64,000 nucleotides of DNA from Lampris incognitus. Lineage: Eukaryota; Chordata; Actinopteri; Lampriformes; Lampridae. Position numbers and translations under genes: made by a program. The notes beneath the pieces are model-generated. The model was not told where the DNA came from. It saw nothing but the letters and a program-made list of their open reading frames with translations, and did not search any database. Positions within the stretch are counted from its first letter, which is position 1. Each line of letters opens with the position of its first letter. Location of the stretch: assembly GCF_029633865.1 (NCBI RefSeq), contig NC_079216.1, positions 20,553,019 to 20,617,018 on the forward strand, written 5' to 3'. Below, one piece after another: positions 32,045 through 43,993 of this stretch.

Positions 32045-35000
32045 ATCTACTACTACTACTACCACTACTACTTTCGGCTGCTCCCGTTAGGGGTCGCCAC
32101 AGCGGATCATCCATTTCCATTTCTTCCTGTCCTCTGCATCTTTCTCTGTCACACCAGCCACCTGCATGTCCTCCCTCACCACATCCATAAACCTCCTCTT
32201 TGGCCTTCCTGTTTTCCTCTTTGCTGGCAGCTCCAAATTCAGCCTCCTTCTCCCAATATACCCAGCATCTCTCCTCCACACATGTCCAAGCCATCTCAAT
32301 CTTGCCTCTATTGCTTTGTCTCCAAACCGTCCAACCTGAGCGGTCCCTCTAATATACTCGTTCCTAATCCTGTCCTTCTTCATCACACCCAATGAAAATC
32401 TTAGCATCTTCAACTCTGCCACCTGCAGCTCCACTTCCTGTCTTTTTGACAGTGCCACTGTCTCCAAACCATATAACATAGCTGGTCTCGCAACCATCTT
32501 GTAAACCTTCCCTTTAACTCTTGCTGGTATCCTTCTGTCACAAATCACTCCTGACACTCTTCTCCACACACTCCACCCTGCCTACACTCTTTTCTTCACC
32601 TCTCTTCTGCACACCCCGTTACTTTGGACAGTTGACCCCAGGTATTTGAACTCGAATGCCTTTGTCACCTCTACTGCTTGCATCCTCACCATTCCACTGT
32701 CCTCCCTCTCATTCAGGCATATGTATTCCGTCTTGCTCCTACTGACTTTCATTCCTCTTCTCTCCAGTGCATACCTCCACCTTTCCAGGCTCTCCTCAAC
32801 CTGCACCCTACTCTCGCTACAGATCACAATGTCATCCGCAAACATCATAGTCCACGGAGACTCCTGCCTGATCTTGTCCGTCAACATGTCCATAACCATT
32901 GCAAACAAGAAAGGGCTCAGAGCCGATCCTTGATGTAATCCCACCTCCACCTTGAACCCATCTGTCATTCCAACTGCACTCCTCACCACTGTCACACTTC
33001 CCTCATACATATCCTGCACAACTCCTACATACTTCTGTGCAACTCCCGACTTCTTCATACAATATCACACCTCCTCTCTCAGCAACCTATGCCTTCTCTA
33101 AATCTACAAAGACACAATGTAACTCCTCCTGGCCTTCTCTATACTTCTCCATCAACATTCTCAAAGCAAACAACACATCTGTAGTGCTCTTTCGTGACAT
33201 GAAACCATACTGCTGCTCGTTAATCGTCACCTCTTATCTTAACCTAGCTTCTATTACTCTTTCCCATACCTTCATGCTGTGGCGGATCAACTTTATACCT
33301 CTGTAGTTGCTACAGTTCTGCACATCACCCTTGTTCTTGAATATCAGTACCAGTATGCTTCTTCTCCACTCCTCAGGTATCTTCTCACTTTCCAAGATTG
33401 TGTTAAACAATCTAGTTAAAAACTCCACTTTCATCTCTCCTAAATATCTCCATGCCCCCACAGGTATGTCATCAGGCTCAACTGCCTTTCCACTCTTCAT
33501 CCTCTTCATAGCTGCCCTCACTTCCTCTTTACTAATCCACTACACTTCCTGATTTACGATCCCCACATCGTCCAACCTTCCCTCTCTCTCATTTTCTTTG
33601 TTCATCAGCACCTCAAAGTACTCCTTCCTCCTTCTCAGCACACTCTCATCGCTTGTCAGCACATTTCCATCTCTATCCTTGATCACCCTAACCTGCTGCA
33701 CATCTTTCCCAGCTCAGTCCCTCTGTCTAGCCGATCGGTACAAGTCCTTTTCTCCTTCCTTAGTGTCTAACCTCTCATACAACTCACCATATGCCTTTTC
33801 CTTTGCCACCTCTCTTTGATTTACGCTGCATCTCCTTGTACTCCAGTCTACTTTCTTCATCTACTTTCTTAATTTCTCTGACTATCCCACTTCTTCTTTG
33901 ACAAACCTCTTCCTCTGTATAATTTGCTGTACTTCCTCATTCCACCACCAAGTCTCCTTGTCTTCCTTCCTCTGTTCTGATGACACACCAAGTACCTTCC
34001 TAGCTGTCTCACTCACTATTTCTGCAGTGGTTGCCCAGCCATCTGGCAACTCTTCACTACCACCCAGTACCTGTCTTAACTCCTCCCTGAACTCCACACA
34101 ACAGTCTTCCTTCTTCAACTTCCGCTATTTATTCTTTGGCTCCGATGCTGCCTAGCTATGTTCTCCCCTGTCACCACCTTGCAGTCTCCAATTCCGTTCA
34201 GATCGTGCCTTCTACATTAGATATTGTCCACCTGTGTGCACTTTCCTCTACTCTTGTGTCACCGTATTCCTCCCTCTTCTTGAAATATGTATTCACCACA
34301 GCCATTTCCATCCTTTTCGCAGAATCAATCACCATCTGTCCTTCCAAATTTCTCTCCTTGACACCGTACCTACCCATCACGTCCTTATCAACTCTGTTCC
34401 CTTCACCAACATGCTCATTGAAGTCCACTCCATTCACCACGCTCTCCTCCTTGGGTACACTTTCCACCACTTCATCCAACTCACTCCAGAATTCTTCTTT
34501 CTCTTCCATTTCACACCCAACTTGCGGGGCATATGCACTGATAACATTCGTCAATACACCTTCGATTTCCAGCCTCATACTCATCACTCTGTCTGACACT
34601 CTCTTCACCTCCAGCACTCTTGACATACTCTTCCTTCAGAATGACCTCTACCCCATTTCCCCTCCCATTCACACCATGGTAGAAGAGTTTGAACCCACCT
34701 CTGATGCTCCTGGCCTTACTCCCATTCCACCTGGTCTCTTGCACACACAGTATACCTACCTTTCTTCTTTCCATCATATCAGCCAGCTCTCTCCCTTTAC
34801 CAGTCATAGTACCAACATTCAAAGTTCCAACTCTCACCTCCACAATCCTACCCTTCCTCCTCTTTCGCTGCCTCTGGACATTCCTTCCCCCTCTCCTTTG
34901 CCCAACAGTAGCATAGTTTCCACCGGCACCCTGCTGGCTAACTGTACCGGTCGTTGGTAACCCCTGCCTTGACTGATCTGGGTATGGAACTCTTATTTAT

Positions 35001-35124
35001 GATCCACATATTTGATTTGGCAAAGATTTTATGCCAGATGCCCTTCCTGACGCAACCCTCCACATTTATCTGGGCTTGAGACTGGCACTAAGAATGCCCT
35101 GGCTTGTGCATCCTCAGTGGCTAG
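32045..35124 (-). mobile_element. RTE-type LINE, copy 1, near full length
   Basis: It runs on the minus strand from about 35,124 (complement of CTTGTGCATCCTCAGTGGCT) to a (GTA)n tail at 32,045-32,075. It shares both ends and the whole layout with 46,077-48,983, which fixes the 5' end. The 3' end, complement of CGGCTGCTCCCGTTAGGGGT, is a sequence I know as very common in fish genomes. Clade assignment (RTE) rests on the endonuclease-RT-only structure, the short 3' region and the trinucleotide tail. Confidence 0.8.
32087..34843 (-). pseudogene. RTE endonuclease-reverse transcriptase, copy 1 (many frameshifts)
   Basis: Pieces in order on the minus strand are: the endonuclease start [20 protein letters not shown] and VQETRWNG (34.8 kb), then [11 protein letters not shown] and NEHVGEGN (34.5 kb). 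The linker is [20 protein letters not shown] (34.1 kb). RT follows as MKSGKAVEPDDIPVGAWRYL and NYRGIKLIRHSMKVWERVIE (33.4 kb), [16 protein letters not shown] and [14 protein letters not shown] (32.8 kb, catalytic ADD). The C-terminal part contains LRWLGHVWRRD and [16 protein letters not shown] (32.2 kb). The frame changes at least four times, including a 4-base loss near 33,080 compared with copy 2. Such proteins nick target DNA and prime reverse transcription there. Confidence 0.85.
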
Positions 35125-35130
35125 TATCTA

Positions 35131-35352
35131 TAGCGCTTTCCAATTTATATGTAGTCAAAGCACATTATACATATAGATCCACAGTGCTGCTTCTTTGGAC
35201 AATTTTAAAAGAGTACTGAAAACCTTTTTACTAAGGCCTATGGTCTGTAGTCTTTTTATCTTTGTTTTAATCTTTTTTTTTCTTATCTAGTGTAAAGCAT
35301 CCTTGGGTTCCTTGAAAGGCGCTATACAAAACTAAGTTGTTGTTGTTGTTAT
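35131..35352 (+). repeat. L2-type LINE 3' end fragment
   Basis: The short frame FDNFKRVLKTFLLRPMV, then TTGGGTTCCTTGAAAGGCGC, TATACAAAACTAAG and GTT repeats form the standard L2-type 3' end. Confidence 0.65.
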
Positions 35353-36390
35353 TGGACATCCGGACAGCAAGTCCGGATGAACAAGTACTAAAGTCCTGTG
35401 CTGATCTGCTAGCCCCTGTATTCACCATAGTATTCAGTCACACCCTGGCCCAGTCCGTAGTCCCCAGTTGTTTCAAGAGGTCCACTGTTACCAAAGAAAA
35501 CCAACCTATTCGACCTCAACAACTACTGTTCTGTAGCTCTCACTTTTGTGGTCATGAACTGCTTTGAGAGGATTATTAAGGACTGCATCTGTTCCTCCCT
35601 TCCAAGTGCTTTGGACCCCCTACAGTTTGCTTACCACCCTAACCAATCCACCGAGGATATCATCTCCCATAATACTGCACACCACCCTATCCCACCTTGA
35701 CAAGGAGGGGGGTAACTATGTGATAATGCTGTTCATTGACTACAGTTCAGCCATCAATACAATAGTTCTTCCCAGACTGGTAGACCCCGGGTGGTTAGGG
35801 TGGGTAGCTACTCTTCCACCTCTCTCCCTCAACACAGGAACCCCCCCCCCAATGTTGTGTCCTGAGTCCCCTGCTGTAATCACTGTACTCACATAATTGT
35901 TTGGCCACCAGTAACTCCAACACCATTGTTAAGTTTGCTGACATGGTTGTGGTGGGCCTTATCTCCTGCAACAATGAGATGGCCTACCCGGAAGAGGTGA
36001 AGGATCTGTCATTGTGGTGCCAGGCCACAGCCTCTCCCTAAAAATCAGCAAAACCAATGAGCTTGTTGCAGACTTCAGAAAGACACAGTGGAGGACCTAC
36101 ACCCCTCTCTCTATCAACAGGGTCCTAGTAGAGAGGGTGAGCAGCTTCTGATACCTCGGTGTTCACATCACTGAGGACCTAACATGGACACTTTGGTGAA
36201 AAAGGCGAGGCAGCGTCTTTATCACTTCAGGCAACTGAGGAAGTTCCGTGTCCCCACAGATCCAGTAAATCTTTTACTCTGGTGCCATTGAGAGCATCCT
36301 GGCAGGGTGCGTCATCTTCTGGTTTGGGAATTATACCTCTCAAGACTAAAAAGCCCTGCAGAGAGTGGTACAGTCGGCTGAGTGTACCAC
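35353..36390 (+). pseudogene. CR1/L2-superfamily LINE RT fragment, heavily decayed
   Basis: In shifting frames one reads LLAPVFTIVFSHTLAQSVVP, NCFERIIKD...LDPLQFAYHPNQSTEDII, FIDYSSAINTIVLPRLVD and [21 protein letters not shown]. These correspond in order to the RT of the LINE at 38.4-41.0 kb ([34 protein letters not shown]). Multiple stops are present. It represents an older, separate copy of a related family. Confidence 0.75.
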
Positions 36391-36479
36391 CAGAACTACA
36401 CTCACCCCCTTATGGGATATAAACACCAGGCGGTACAGGACCAGGGCTAGAAGGATTTTTATGGATACCCATCATACCA

Positions 36480-36585
36480 ATTACATGTAGAGGCCTGCCA
36501 AATATGGGGATAGGCTCCCGCATCCCTGCGACCCTGAGAGCAGGATAAGCGGTTCAGATAATGGATGGATGTATGGATGGATGGA
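36480..36585 (+). repeat. 3' tail of family B SINE/related LINE with (GGATG)n
   Basis: GGGATAGGCTCCCGCATCCC, CAGGATAAGCGGTTCAGATA and repeated ATGGATGG words match the tail of the 28,754 SINE in opposite orientation. Confidence 0.7.
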
Positions 36586-37762
36586 TATACGTATGTGAAA
36601 TATATTTTCTAGTCTGCACGATTATGCATGATTCAATATGTGTAAAGCAAGTGGAGTAGTGCATTTGCCATAATTATTTGATTCTTTTGTGAGCTTCAAT
36701 ATCCTGCTTAGCTAAACCCGTGTAATTTCAGTGTAAGAGAGTGATGTACTCTAAGTCAATCAGAGACGACTTTGGGGGAGGTACCGGAACATGGCAGAGG
36801 AGATTGCTGAGTTATCGCTTCGTCGGTAGAAATTGAGTATAGAGTCGAAGCGAGTAATATTTTGTGGACTGAAATACTTCTAAGGATTTGTACAAGTACA
36901 GCTTCAAGTCCTGTGCATCTCGACGTTTCGTAACTCATTCTTCCCCACTTTGCCGTGGATGTTGGCTAGCCTACAGTCAATTAGCTTAACGTTAGCTAGT
37001 TTGCTTACCGTGTTATTTTTCTTAGCTAGCTTTATGAAAGTGTATAGTCTAACTATCAAGCGTGGACGTTCTGCCAGAACTGTCATGGGGACAGTCATCT
37101 GTAAACACCGGTCGTAGTTTTTGCAGGGAAACTGGAGACGAGAGGATTTCACGGAAGCAAATTAGCTAGTTATCACCGGACCTTCGTGATCAGCACGGAC
37201 CTTGTGACATTCATCAACGCTACGCTGTTGCATCATCTACCTGCCCGCGGACCACTCGTGAATCGTTTGTGTGGTCGCGTGAGCAAGAGGAGACTATTCA
37301 AACACTGTCACCGTGTTCCTATTGGGAGTTTGTTCCATTGTTTTTTTTTTGGTTTTGTTTTTGGTGCACCAACGTATGGGCCCCATCGTTTAGAAATCCA
37401 AGCTCTTGGTAATATCGTTCACCATTGATCTGAGTTGAACTGTTTATTTTGAGACTTTTATTCAGGACTTTGTCTGATGTTAAAAATTCATTATTGGGTC
37501 AAGGTTATTTATTAAGGCGTTCACTTCATATATTTGATAGTTTTTCAATTCTGTATTCTAGTATTTGGTTTGCAATTATGTCCATATGTCCAAGATGGTA
37601 GTGCACTGGACGCAGCAGCTACTGCGGCTCCTTGTTCAGTGCTATGTTTTCGTTGTTATTCACACGTTAGTTTTAAGTTTATTTACAAGTGTAGGTCATG
37701 CTCTCTTCTGCAGCCGTCAGGAACTTTTAAACCTCAGAACGGATTACTCACTTCCCTCCACC
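36586..37762. other. No gene recognised; possible LINE 5' region
   Basis: No open frame is recognisable. TTAGCTAGCT words recur. Because it lies just upstream of a LINE whose coding part starts at 38.42 kb, it may include that element's 5' untranslated region. A real promoter cannot be excluded. Confidence 0.3.
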
Positions 37763-38259
37763 CAGTGGCGCCCCCAAGGGGTGGCCAGGGGTGGCCATGG
37801 CCACCCTGATACTATCCCTGGCCCCCCCCCAGCCACGAGTCACATATGCAGAATATGCTTCTCATTATGCATAATATGCTTCTATCTGATATTTTCATTT
37901 TTCATTTTTGGACATATACAATATCACAATGAATCGTCTAACATGTTACAATATATACAGATACATAACACATTAAAACAGAATTGTTGTGGGACTCAGA
38001 ATGTTAACTGTACCGGTATTAGTCTATGCACATCAGATATTTAGTAGCATTAACTGTAAAAAAAAAGAAACCAAAGTATTTCAGTATACGACTCCTTAAC
38101 TCTCATATTGACAGTTTTCAACTAGCCTATTCAGTATACTACAACAGCGTAATAGAATTCCTGCAATTCAGTCATGGCTTTTGGTTTTGGTGTGCCACCC
38201 CAAGATTTTTAGTGGCCCCATTTGGCCACCCCTATGAAAAATTTCTGGGGGCGCCACTG
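37763..38259. mobile_element. hAT-like nonautonomous element, 497 bp
   Basis: The ends are CAGTGGCGCCCCCA (37763) and TGGGGGCGCCACTG (to 38259), an exact 14-bp inverted pair, followed inside by GGGGTGGCC and GGCCACCCC. The 8-bp flanks (CCTCCACC / CCACCATC) do not match cleanly, so the target duplication is not established. No transposase is inside. Confidence 0.7.
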
Positions 38260-41242
38260 CCACCATCACGGACAATTTCCCCATCGATCTTGTCCGCTCA
38301 CCGGCCTCGCAGTGGAAACGCTGCCCCTGTCGGCAATGTAAACAAAAGAGGGGGAAACGAGGCGGGCTACATGCTAAGCTAATTAGCGCTCCCTTCAAAA
38401 TTTCCCTCCCCAGCATCTTCATGGCTAATGTCCGATCGTTAGCTAACAAAATGGACGAGATAAGCCTCAGGCTGTCCTCTCAGAAAAAGCTGTAGAACTG
38501 CTGTCTGCTGATGTTTACAGAGACTTGGCTCAACAGCAATGTAGTCGACTCGGGCAACACAGCCTTCCGTGCCGACAGGACAGCGGACTCCGGCAAGATC
38601 CGGGGAGGAGATTTGAGTATGTATGTCAATAACTCTTGGTGCAACAATATAAAGATCGTTGAAAGGCATTGCTCTGCTGATCTCGAGCTCCTTATGATTC
38701 AGTGCAGGCCTTTTTACTTGCCCAGGGAGCTAACGGCCATTACCATTGCCGCTGTATACATCCCCCCCCCCACATGCTAATGCTAAGGTAGCACTTAAGC
38801 AGCTAGAATGTGCCATCAGCAGACAACAGACCAAACACCCGGACAATGCCTTTATCATAGGTGGTGATTTTAATCAGGCTAACCTCAGGGCTGTATTGCC
38901 CAAATTCCATCAGCATGTCTCCTGCCCCACTAGGGAACAAAACACCCTGGACCTTCTCTATACAAACATTAAGGACTCATACAAAGCTACTCCCTGCCCC
39001 CACCTGGGGCATTCTGACCACCTCTGTCTGTTCCTGGTCCCAGCCTACAAACCCCTAATAAAACGGGTCAAGCCAGCAATAAAGACAATCACCGTCTGGA
39101 CAGAAGGAGCAGTCTCTGAACTCCAGGACTGTTTTGAAAACACAGACTGGAGTATTTTTGCACATTCAGCTACCCATGGCTCCCCTATAGACATTAATGA
39201 ACAGACATCTGCCATACTAGCCTACATTATCTTTTGCACTGAGTGTGTCACAACAAAAAAATCAGTCCGCACCTTTCCAAACCAGAAACCCTGGATGACC
39301 AGTGAGGTCTGGCAGCTGCTGAAAGTCCGGGATGCAGCGTTCAAGTCAGGTAACTGTGAGGCCTACAGCGCAGCCAGATCCAACCTCAAAAAGGGCATCA
39401 GAACAGTCAAACATAAATATTCCCTACGAATAGAGGACCACTTTCACAATAACTCTGATCCCCGGCGAATGTGGCAAGGCATTCAGTCTATCACAGACTA
39501 CAAAAGCTCTAATCGCGGTCCCACCGTCCATGATGCCTCCCTGCCAGACAAGCTAAATAATTTCTATGCCCACATCGACAAGGACAATACTGACCCAGCT
39601 ACAAAAATCCCCAGCCACCCGGAAAACCAGGTGCTCACTCTATCGTTCGCAGAGGTCAGAGAATCACTGCGCAGAGTGAACACACGGAAGGCTGCCGGAC
39701 CGGACGGCATGCTGGGTTGGGTCTACCGGGGATGTGCCGAACAGCTGGCTGAGGTCTTCACACCTGTATTTAACCTCTCACTGTCCCGATCTAAAGTCCC
39801 GGCATGCTTTAAGACCACCTCTATCATTCCTGTCTCCAAGAAACCAACATCCACATGTCTGAATGACTACCGACCCATAGCACTCACCCCATTGCCATGA
39901 AGTGCTTTGAAAGACTGGTTGTGGCTCACATCAAAAACATTATCCCCCCCACATTCGACCCACATCAGTTCACCTACCGTCCCAAAAGGTCTACTGAGGA
40001 TGCCATTGCCACTGCCCTGCACGTTGCTCTGACCCACCTTGAACTTAACAACACATACATCCGGAAGCTGTTTATAGATTACAGCTCTGCCTTCAACACT
40101 ATCATCCCCGCCAAACTAACTACCAAACTCCTCTCCCTTGGCCTCACCCCCTCTCTCTGTAACTGGATCCTGGACTTCCTGACCAACAGACCTCAGTCTG
40201 TTAGGTTAGGTGACCACACCTCCCCCACCCTGACCCTCAGCACAGGTGCCCCTCAAGGCTGTGTTCTGAGCCCCCTCCTTTTCTCCCTCTTTACCCACGA
40301 CTGCCTGCTAACTCACCCTTCAAATGTTATAGTTAAGTTTGCAGATGACACCACAGTCATTGGCCGTATCACCAACAATGACGAGACGGCCTACAGAGAC
40401 GAGATTGAGCACCTCACATCATGGTGTACAACCAACAAGCTTGTCCTTAATGTGCAGAAGACAAAGGAGCTGATTGTGGACTTCAGGAGGTCTAAAAGCT
40501 GCAGCCACTCCCCCATACACATCAATGGGGTGGAAGTGGAGCATGTTTCCAGCTTTAAATTTCTTGGAGTCCACATCAGCGAGGACCTTTCGTGGACATT
40601 AAACACCCAGGCCCTTGTGAAAAAGGCCCGACAACGCCTGCATTTCCTGAGGAGGCTGAGGAGCGCCCGTCTACCCCCCAAAATTCTCACCAACTTCTAC
40701 CACTGCTCCATAGAGAGCATCCTGATCATCTGCATCTCAGTGTGGTACGGCAGCTGCACCTCAATAGACCAGAAAGCTCTGCAACGGGTCGTCAAGGAGG
40801 CCCAGCATATCACCGATACCAGGCGCCCGGCAATAAAAGACAATTATCACAAACGCTGCCTTCGAAGGGGTCTGAGCATCAGCAGAGATCCCACCCACCC
40901 CAACCATGGACTGTTCTCCCCCCTGCGCTCTGGGAGGCACTACAGGAGCCTCAGAGCCCGCACTACCAGGCTCAAAAACAGCTCTTTCCGCAAGCTGTTG
41001 CCCACCTGAACCTGGCTACTCACTGAATGTCTGTAGATATTTTTAAATATTTTGTACTCCAGCTTTTTTTTTTAACTTATTTTTAGCTTTTGATCTTCAT
41101 GTGTGTATATCTTATATTGTGTTTGCTGTGTTTGTCTGTGTCTGTCTTGCACTGTTTGGTGAAGCCAAAGCCCTCATTTCATTTTTAACATGGGCCTGCA
41201 CATTGTCTTTAATGACAATAAATTGAATTGAATTGAATTCCA
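38260..41242 (+). mobile_element. CR1/L2-superfamily LINE (Rex1-like?), nearly complete ORF2
   Basis: The coding part runs from the endonuclease start at 38,421 to 41,009. A short 3' region follows (CACTGTTTGGTGAAGCC, ACAATAAATTG) that ends in tandem AATTG units at 41,217-41,242. A second 3' fragment of the same family lies at 52,376-52,788 in opposite orientation. The motif [13 protein letters not shown] suggests the Rex1/Babar group rather than classical L2, but I cannot prove this without alignment. The 5' boundary is uncertain. Confidence 0.8.
38421..41009 (+). pseudogene. LINE ORF2: endonuclease and reverse transcriptase, three lesions
   Basis: It starts MANVRSLANKMDEISLRL (endonuclease motif). 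An in-frame TAG lies at 38,490-38,492, followed by FTETWLNS and AAVYIPP. A frameshift occurs in a C-run at about 38,761-38,770. The second frame (to 39,900) carries IIGGDFNQANLR, LDLLYTN, GHSDHLCLF and, in the RT, RKAAGPDGMLGWVYRGC and [10 protein letters not shown] further frameshift occurs at 39,890-39,900, where TGA and ATG overlap. The last frame (to 41,009) has [26 protein letters not shown], the catalytic [10 protein letters not shown] and a conserved C terminus. Only three lesions in 2.6 kb point to a fairly young copy. Confidence 0.9.
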
Positions 41243-41499
41243 GAGGGTTATTCCTTTTTGATAGTATGTTGATGTGATAACATAAGAGGGATTTGGTTGT
41301 TTGATATGCAAATACTATTCTGATACATATCGAGAGAAGGAAATATATAAGAACAACAATAGCCTACCAGAGAATGAATTTTATTTCTTTATTATTGTTG
41401 TCCTGAACGTTCTATTATTCCGAGGTTTATCATTTATATTCAGCCAACTCAACACCCTAACCGCTGAGAACTCAGGATCCTGTTTAAGGAAAACTGAAA

Positions 41500-42000
41500 T
41501 AGTAACCATAGCTGTCAACAAGGGGTTAAATACAGACTGTTTCAGCCGCTGCAATCAGGCAGATGCCTGCACCAGACCGGCACAAGGTCAACACAGAGAG
41601 ACACAGAAAGGGGTTCTTTTCCCTGGCCATAAGGACACTAAACACTAAATAACATAGCATTTGTAACTCACACTTTATGTACTGTACATAATAAGAACCT
41701 GTCACTACTGCCACTTTGCCTCTGACATTTTACACTTCACTCAAACAGACTGATTCCACACTTGTATTTGTATAGTAAGTGCAAATTGCACATAGATATT
41801 TATTGGGATACTTCTGTAATACGCCCCTGATTGTTAACTTATTTTCAAATTGTGTATTTCATTCTTATTTTATTGATATTCCACTTCTTTTGTTGCAGTT
41901 TTTGGAGTTCACCAAAAAAATCATTTCACTGCTCACTGTACTTGAACTTGAAGCATGTGACGAATAAACCTTTTGAATATTTTAATCTTGAATCTTTGAA
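41500..42000 (+). repeat. LINE 3' untranslated region remnant
   Basis: CATTTCACTGCTCACTGTACTTGAACTTG, GTGACGAATAAACC and TTGAATCTTTGAATC-type repeats resemble the 3' end of another CR1/L2-superfamily family. The boundaries are rough. The rest of 41,243-42,332 shows no gene. Confidence 0.45.
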
Positions 42001-42346
42001 TCATATTGCTCCAGTGCTAACATTTCACCGTCCAGGACAGTGCGAGCATACAAGATGGTGTTACTGTCCAGCTTTGTGACGATGTTCACTAGTTTTAAAT
42101 TTCAACAAATTTTGTTTGTAGATAGTAAAACAATAGTAGCAACAAATTTGTAAAATTAAAACTTAATCCTCTTTAACTGATTGTGAATGTCAGACTGTAA
42201 GGGAATAAATGGTGAACAATTTGAAAGGTTGTATAAAATTGCTATATCCATAGTATACTGGTTTACAACATTCCCTGTAACTCATCTGTCACTGTAAGAC
42301 ATTTAACATAAAACTTTCTCATCTTTTTGCAGCGTCAAAAGTCATC

Positions 42347-42469
42347 ATGGGGTCAGCAGTAGAGAGGACTGATGAGCATGTCAGGGAGTACCTGATTTAC
42401 CGCGGTTTTACTGGTGCTCTCAAACATCTTGATAACGAGATCAAGGCCGACAAGGAGAAGGGATTCAGG
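42347..42469 (+). CDS. wdr91: wdr91 coding exon 1
   Basis: It encodes 41 residues from the ATG (context GTCATCATGG) to GFR, ending AGG|GTAAGT in phase 0. The exon itself probably begins at 42,333 after TTTTTGCAG. Confidence 0.93.
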
Positions 42470-43914
42470 GTAAGTTTTTTTTTTGTCTCCCCTTTATCTT
42501 CCAATTTGGCATGGCCAATTCCCTATTCTCGTTAAGTTCTCACTGTTACATAACCCTTATGTTGGTTAGGGAGGGCATACATTTTTCTGGAGCATTTTGG
42601 ATAAATGAAGTCAACCACCGCTTCTTTTAAGTTGTCAGCTGCAGGTTTCTCCACAGGAAATCAACATTAGTCCATCACACTGCTGAGTTACTTCCTTGTT
42701 CAACTTGCAGGCATGACAAGTTGAACTTACCTTAGGTAGTAGAATAATTACCTGGCCAGCGCAAGTCATAGCCTACATCAGGGGTTGGCAACCTATGGCA
42801 TGCATGCTCACGGTGGCACGCGAGGCCATTAACACAGGCACACAGAGCAACTCAATAAAAAATGTTTTTTGATATATTTTTTCTGACAATTTTTTTTAAT
42901 ATAGAATATAGCTTAATGGTGAACCAAAAAAATCGATTTACAATGATACTGAAATAATTAATTAGTCTCAATTACACTTGTTTTTGACAGCAAGAGAGCA
43001 CACACAAGTGATGTGACCCATCGTGCCCCTCCCCCTCCCTCTGATCTGCCCACAAGTGCACCAATACAGCGTTAGTGACAATGTAGCATAGCTAGCTAGC
43101 TTTCTGTTTTGCTTCATGTCAAGAACAAAAAGTAGGCAGTCTAATACTCGCCTCTTTCAGCTCTCATGGACAAATGAATTCAGATTTATTTCACAAAAGT
43201 ACTGTGCTGTGTGCACTCTCTGCTGTGAAAATGTTGTGTCGAAATTCAAGTGTAAAACATCATTTTGAAACGAGGCAGCAGAAAAACATCAAAGATAAGG
43301 GTGATAAAGCTGCATCAATCCAGAGGGCAGCAGTCTAGTACGGGAAGCAAAGCAGCGTGTTTACAACCCGATGTGCCGCCCAAAAACAAGCTACAGAGGG
43401 CAGCAATAAAGTCGTATGGTGCATTGCTTAACACGGGAAGCCATTCTCCAATGGAAAGTATATAAAGAAGGCTTTCCTCAGCAGTTCGCAGTTCATATTT
43501 GATGGGTTACCAAACAAAGACATGGATCATCATCAGGATCAAAGAAATGTCTGTTTCTGTGAGAACTGTAGAGACGCACATTATGGACATGACTGAAAGA
43601 GTAAGGCAAACTCTTGCATTGAAAGATGTGTTAGTATTCAGCGTAGCTCTTGAGGAGAGTGTGGATGTAAATGACGTTCTACGTCTAGCATCCATCCATC
43701 CATCCATTAGCCAAGCCGCTTATCCCCGGGGTCGCGGGATGCTGGAGCCTATCCCAGCAGTCATTGGGGGCAGGCGGGGAGACACCCTGGACAGGCTGCC
43801 AGTCCATCCAGTGGTTACCAGATATTACGACAAATAAGGGTGGCACTGAAACGGTAAGATTGGATTGATTTTCTTTAGTGACCTACTAATTTTCATACAT
43901 TTGCAAAATAGTAA

Positions 43915-43993
<79 letters not shown>

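Noticed and set aside
34136..34960. A 274-codon plus-strand ORF rich in S, T, L and P
   Set aside because: It is the antisense shadow of the RTE endonuclease on the minus strand.
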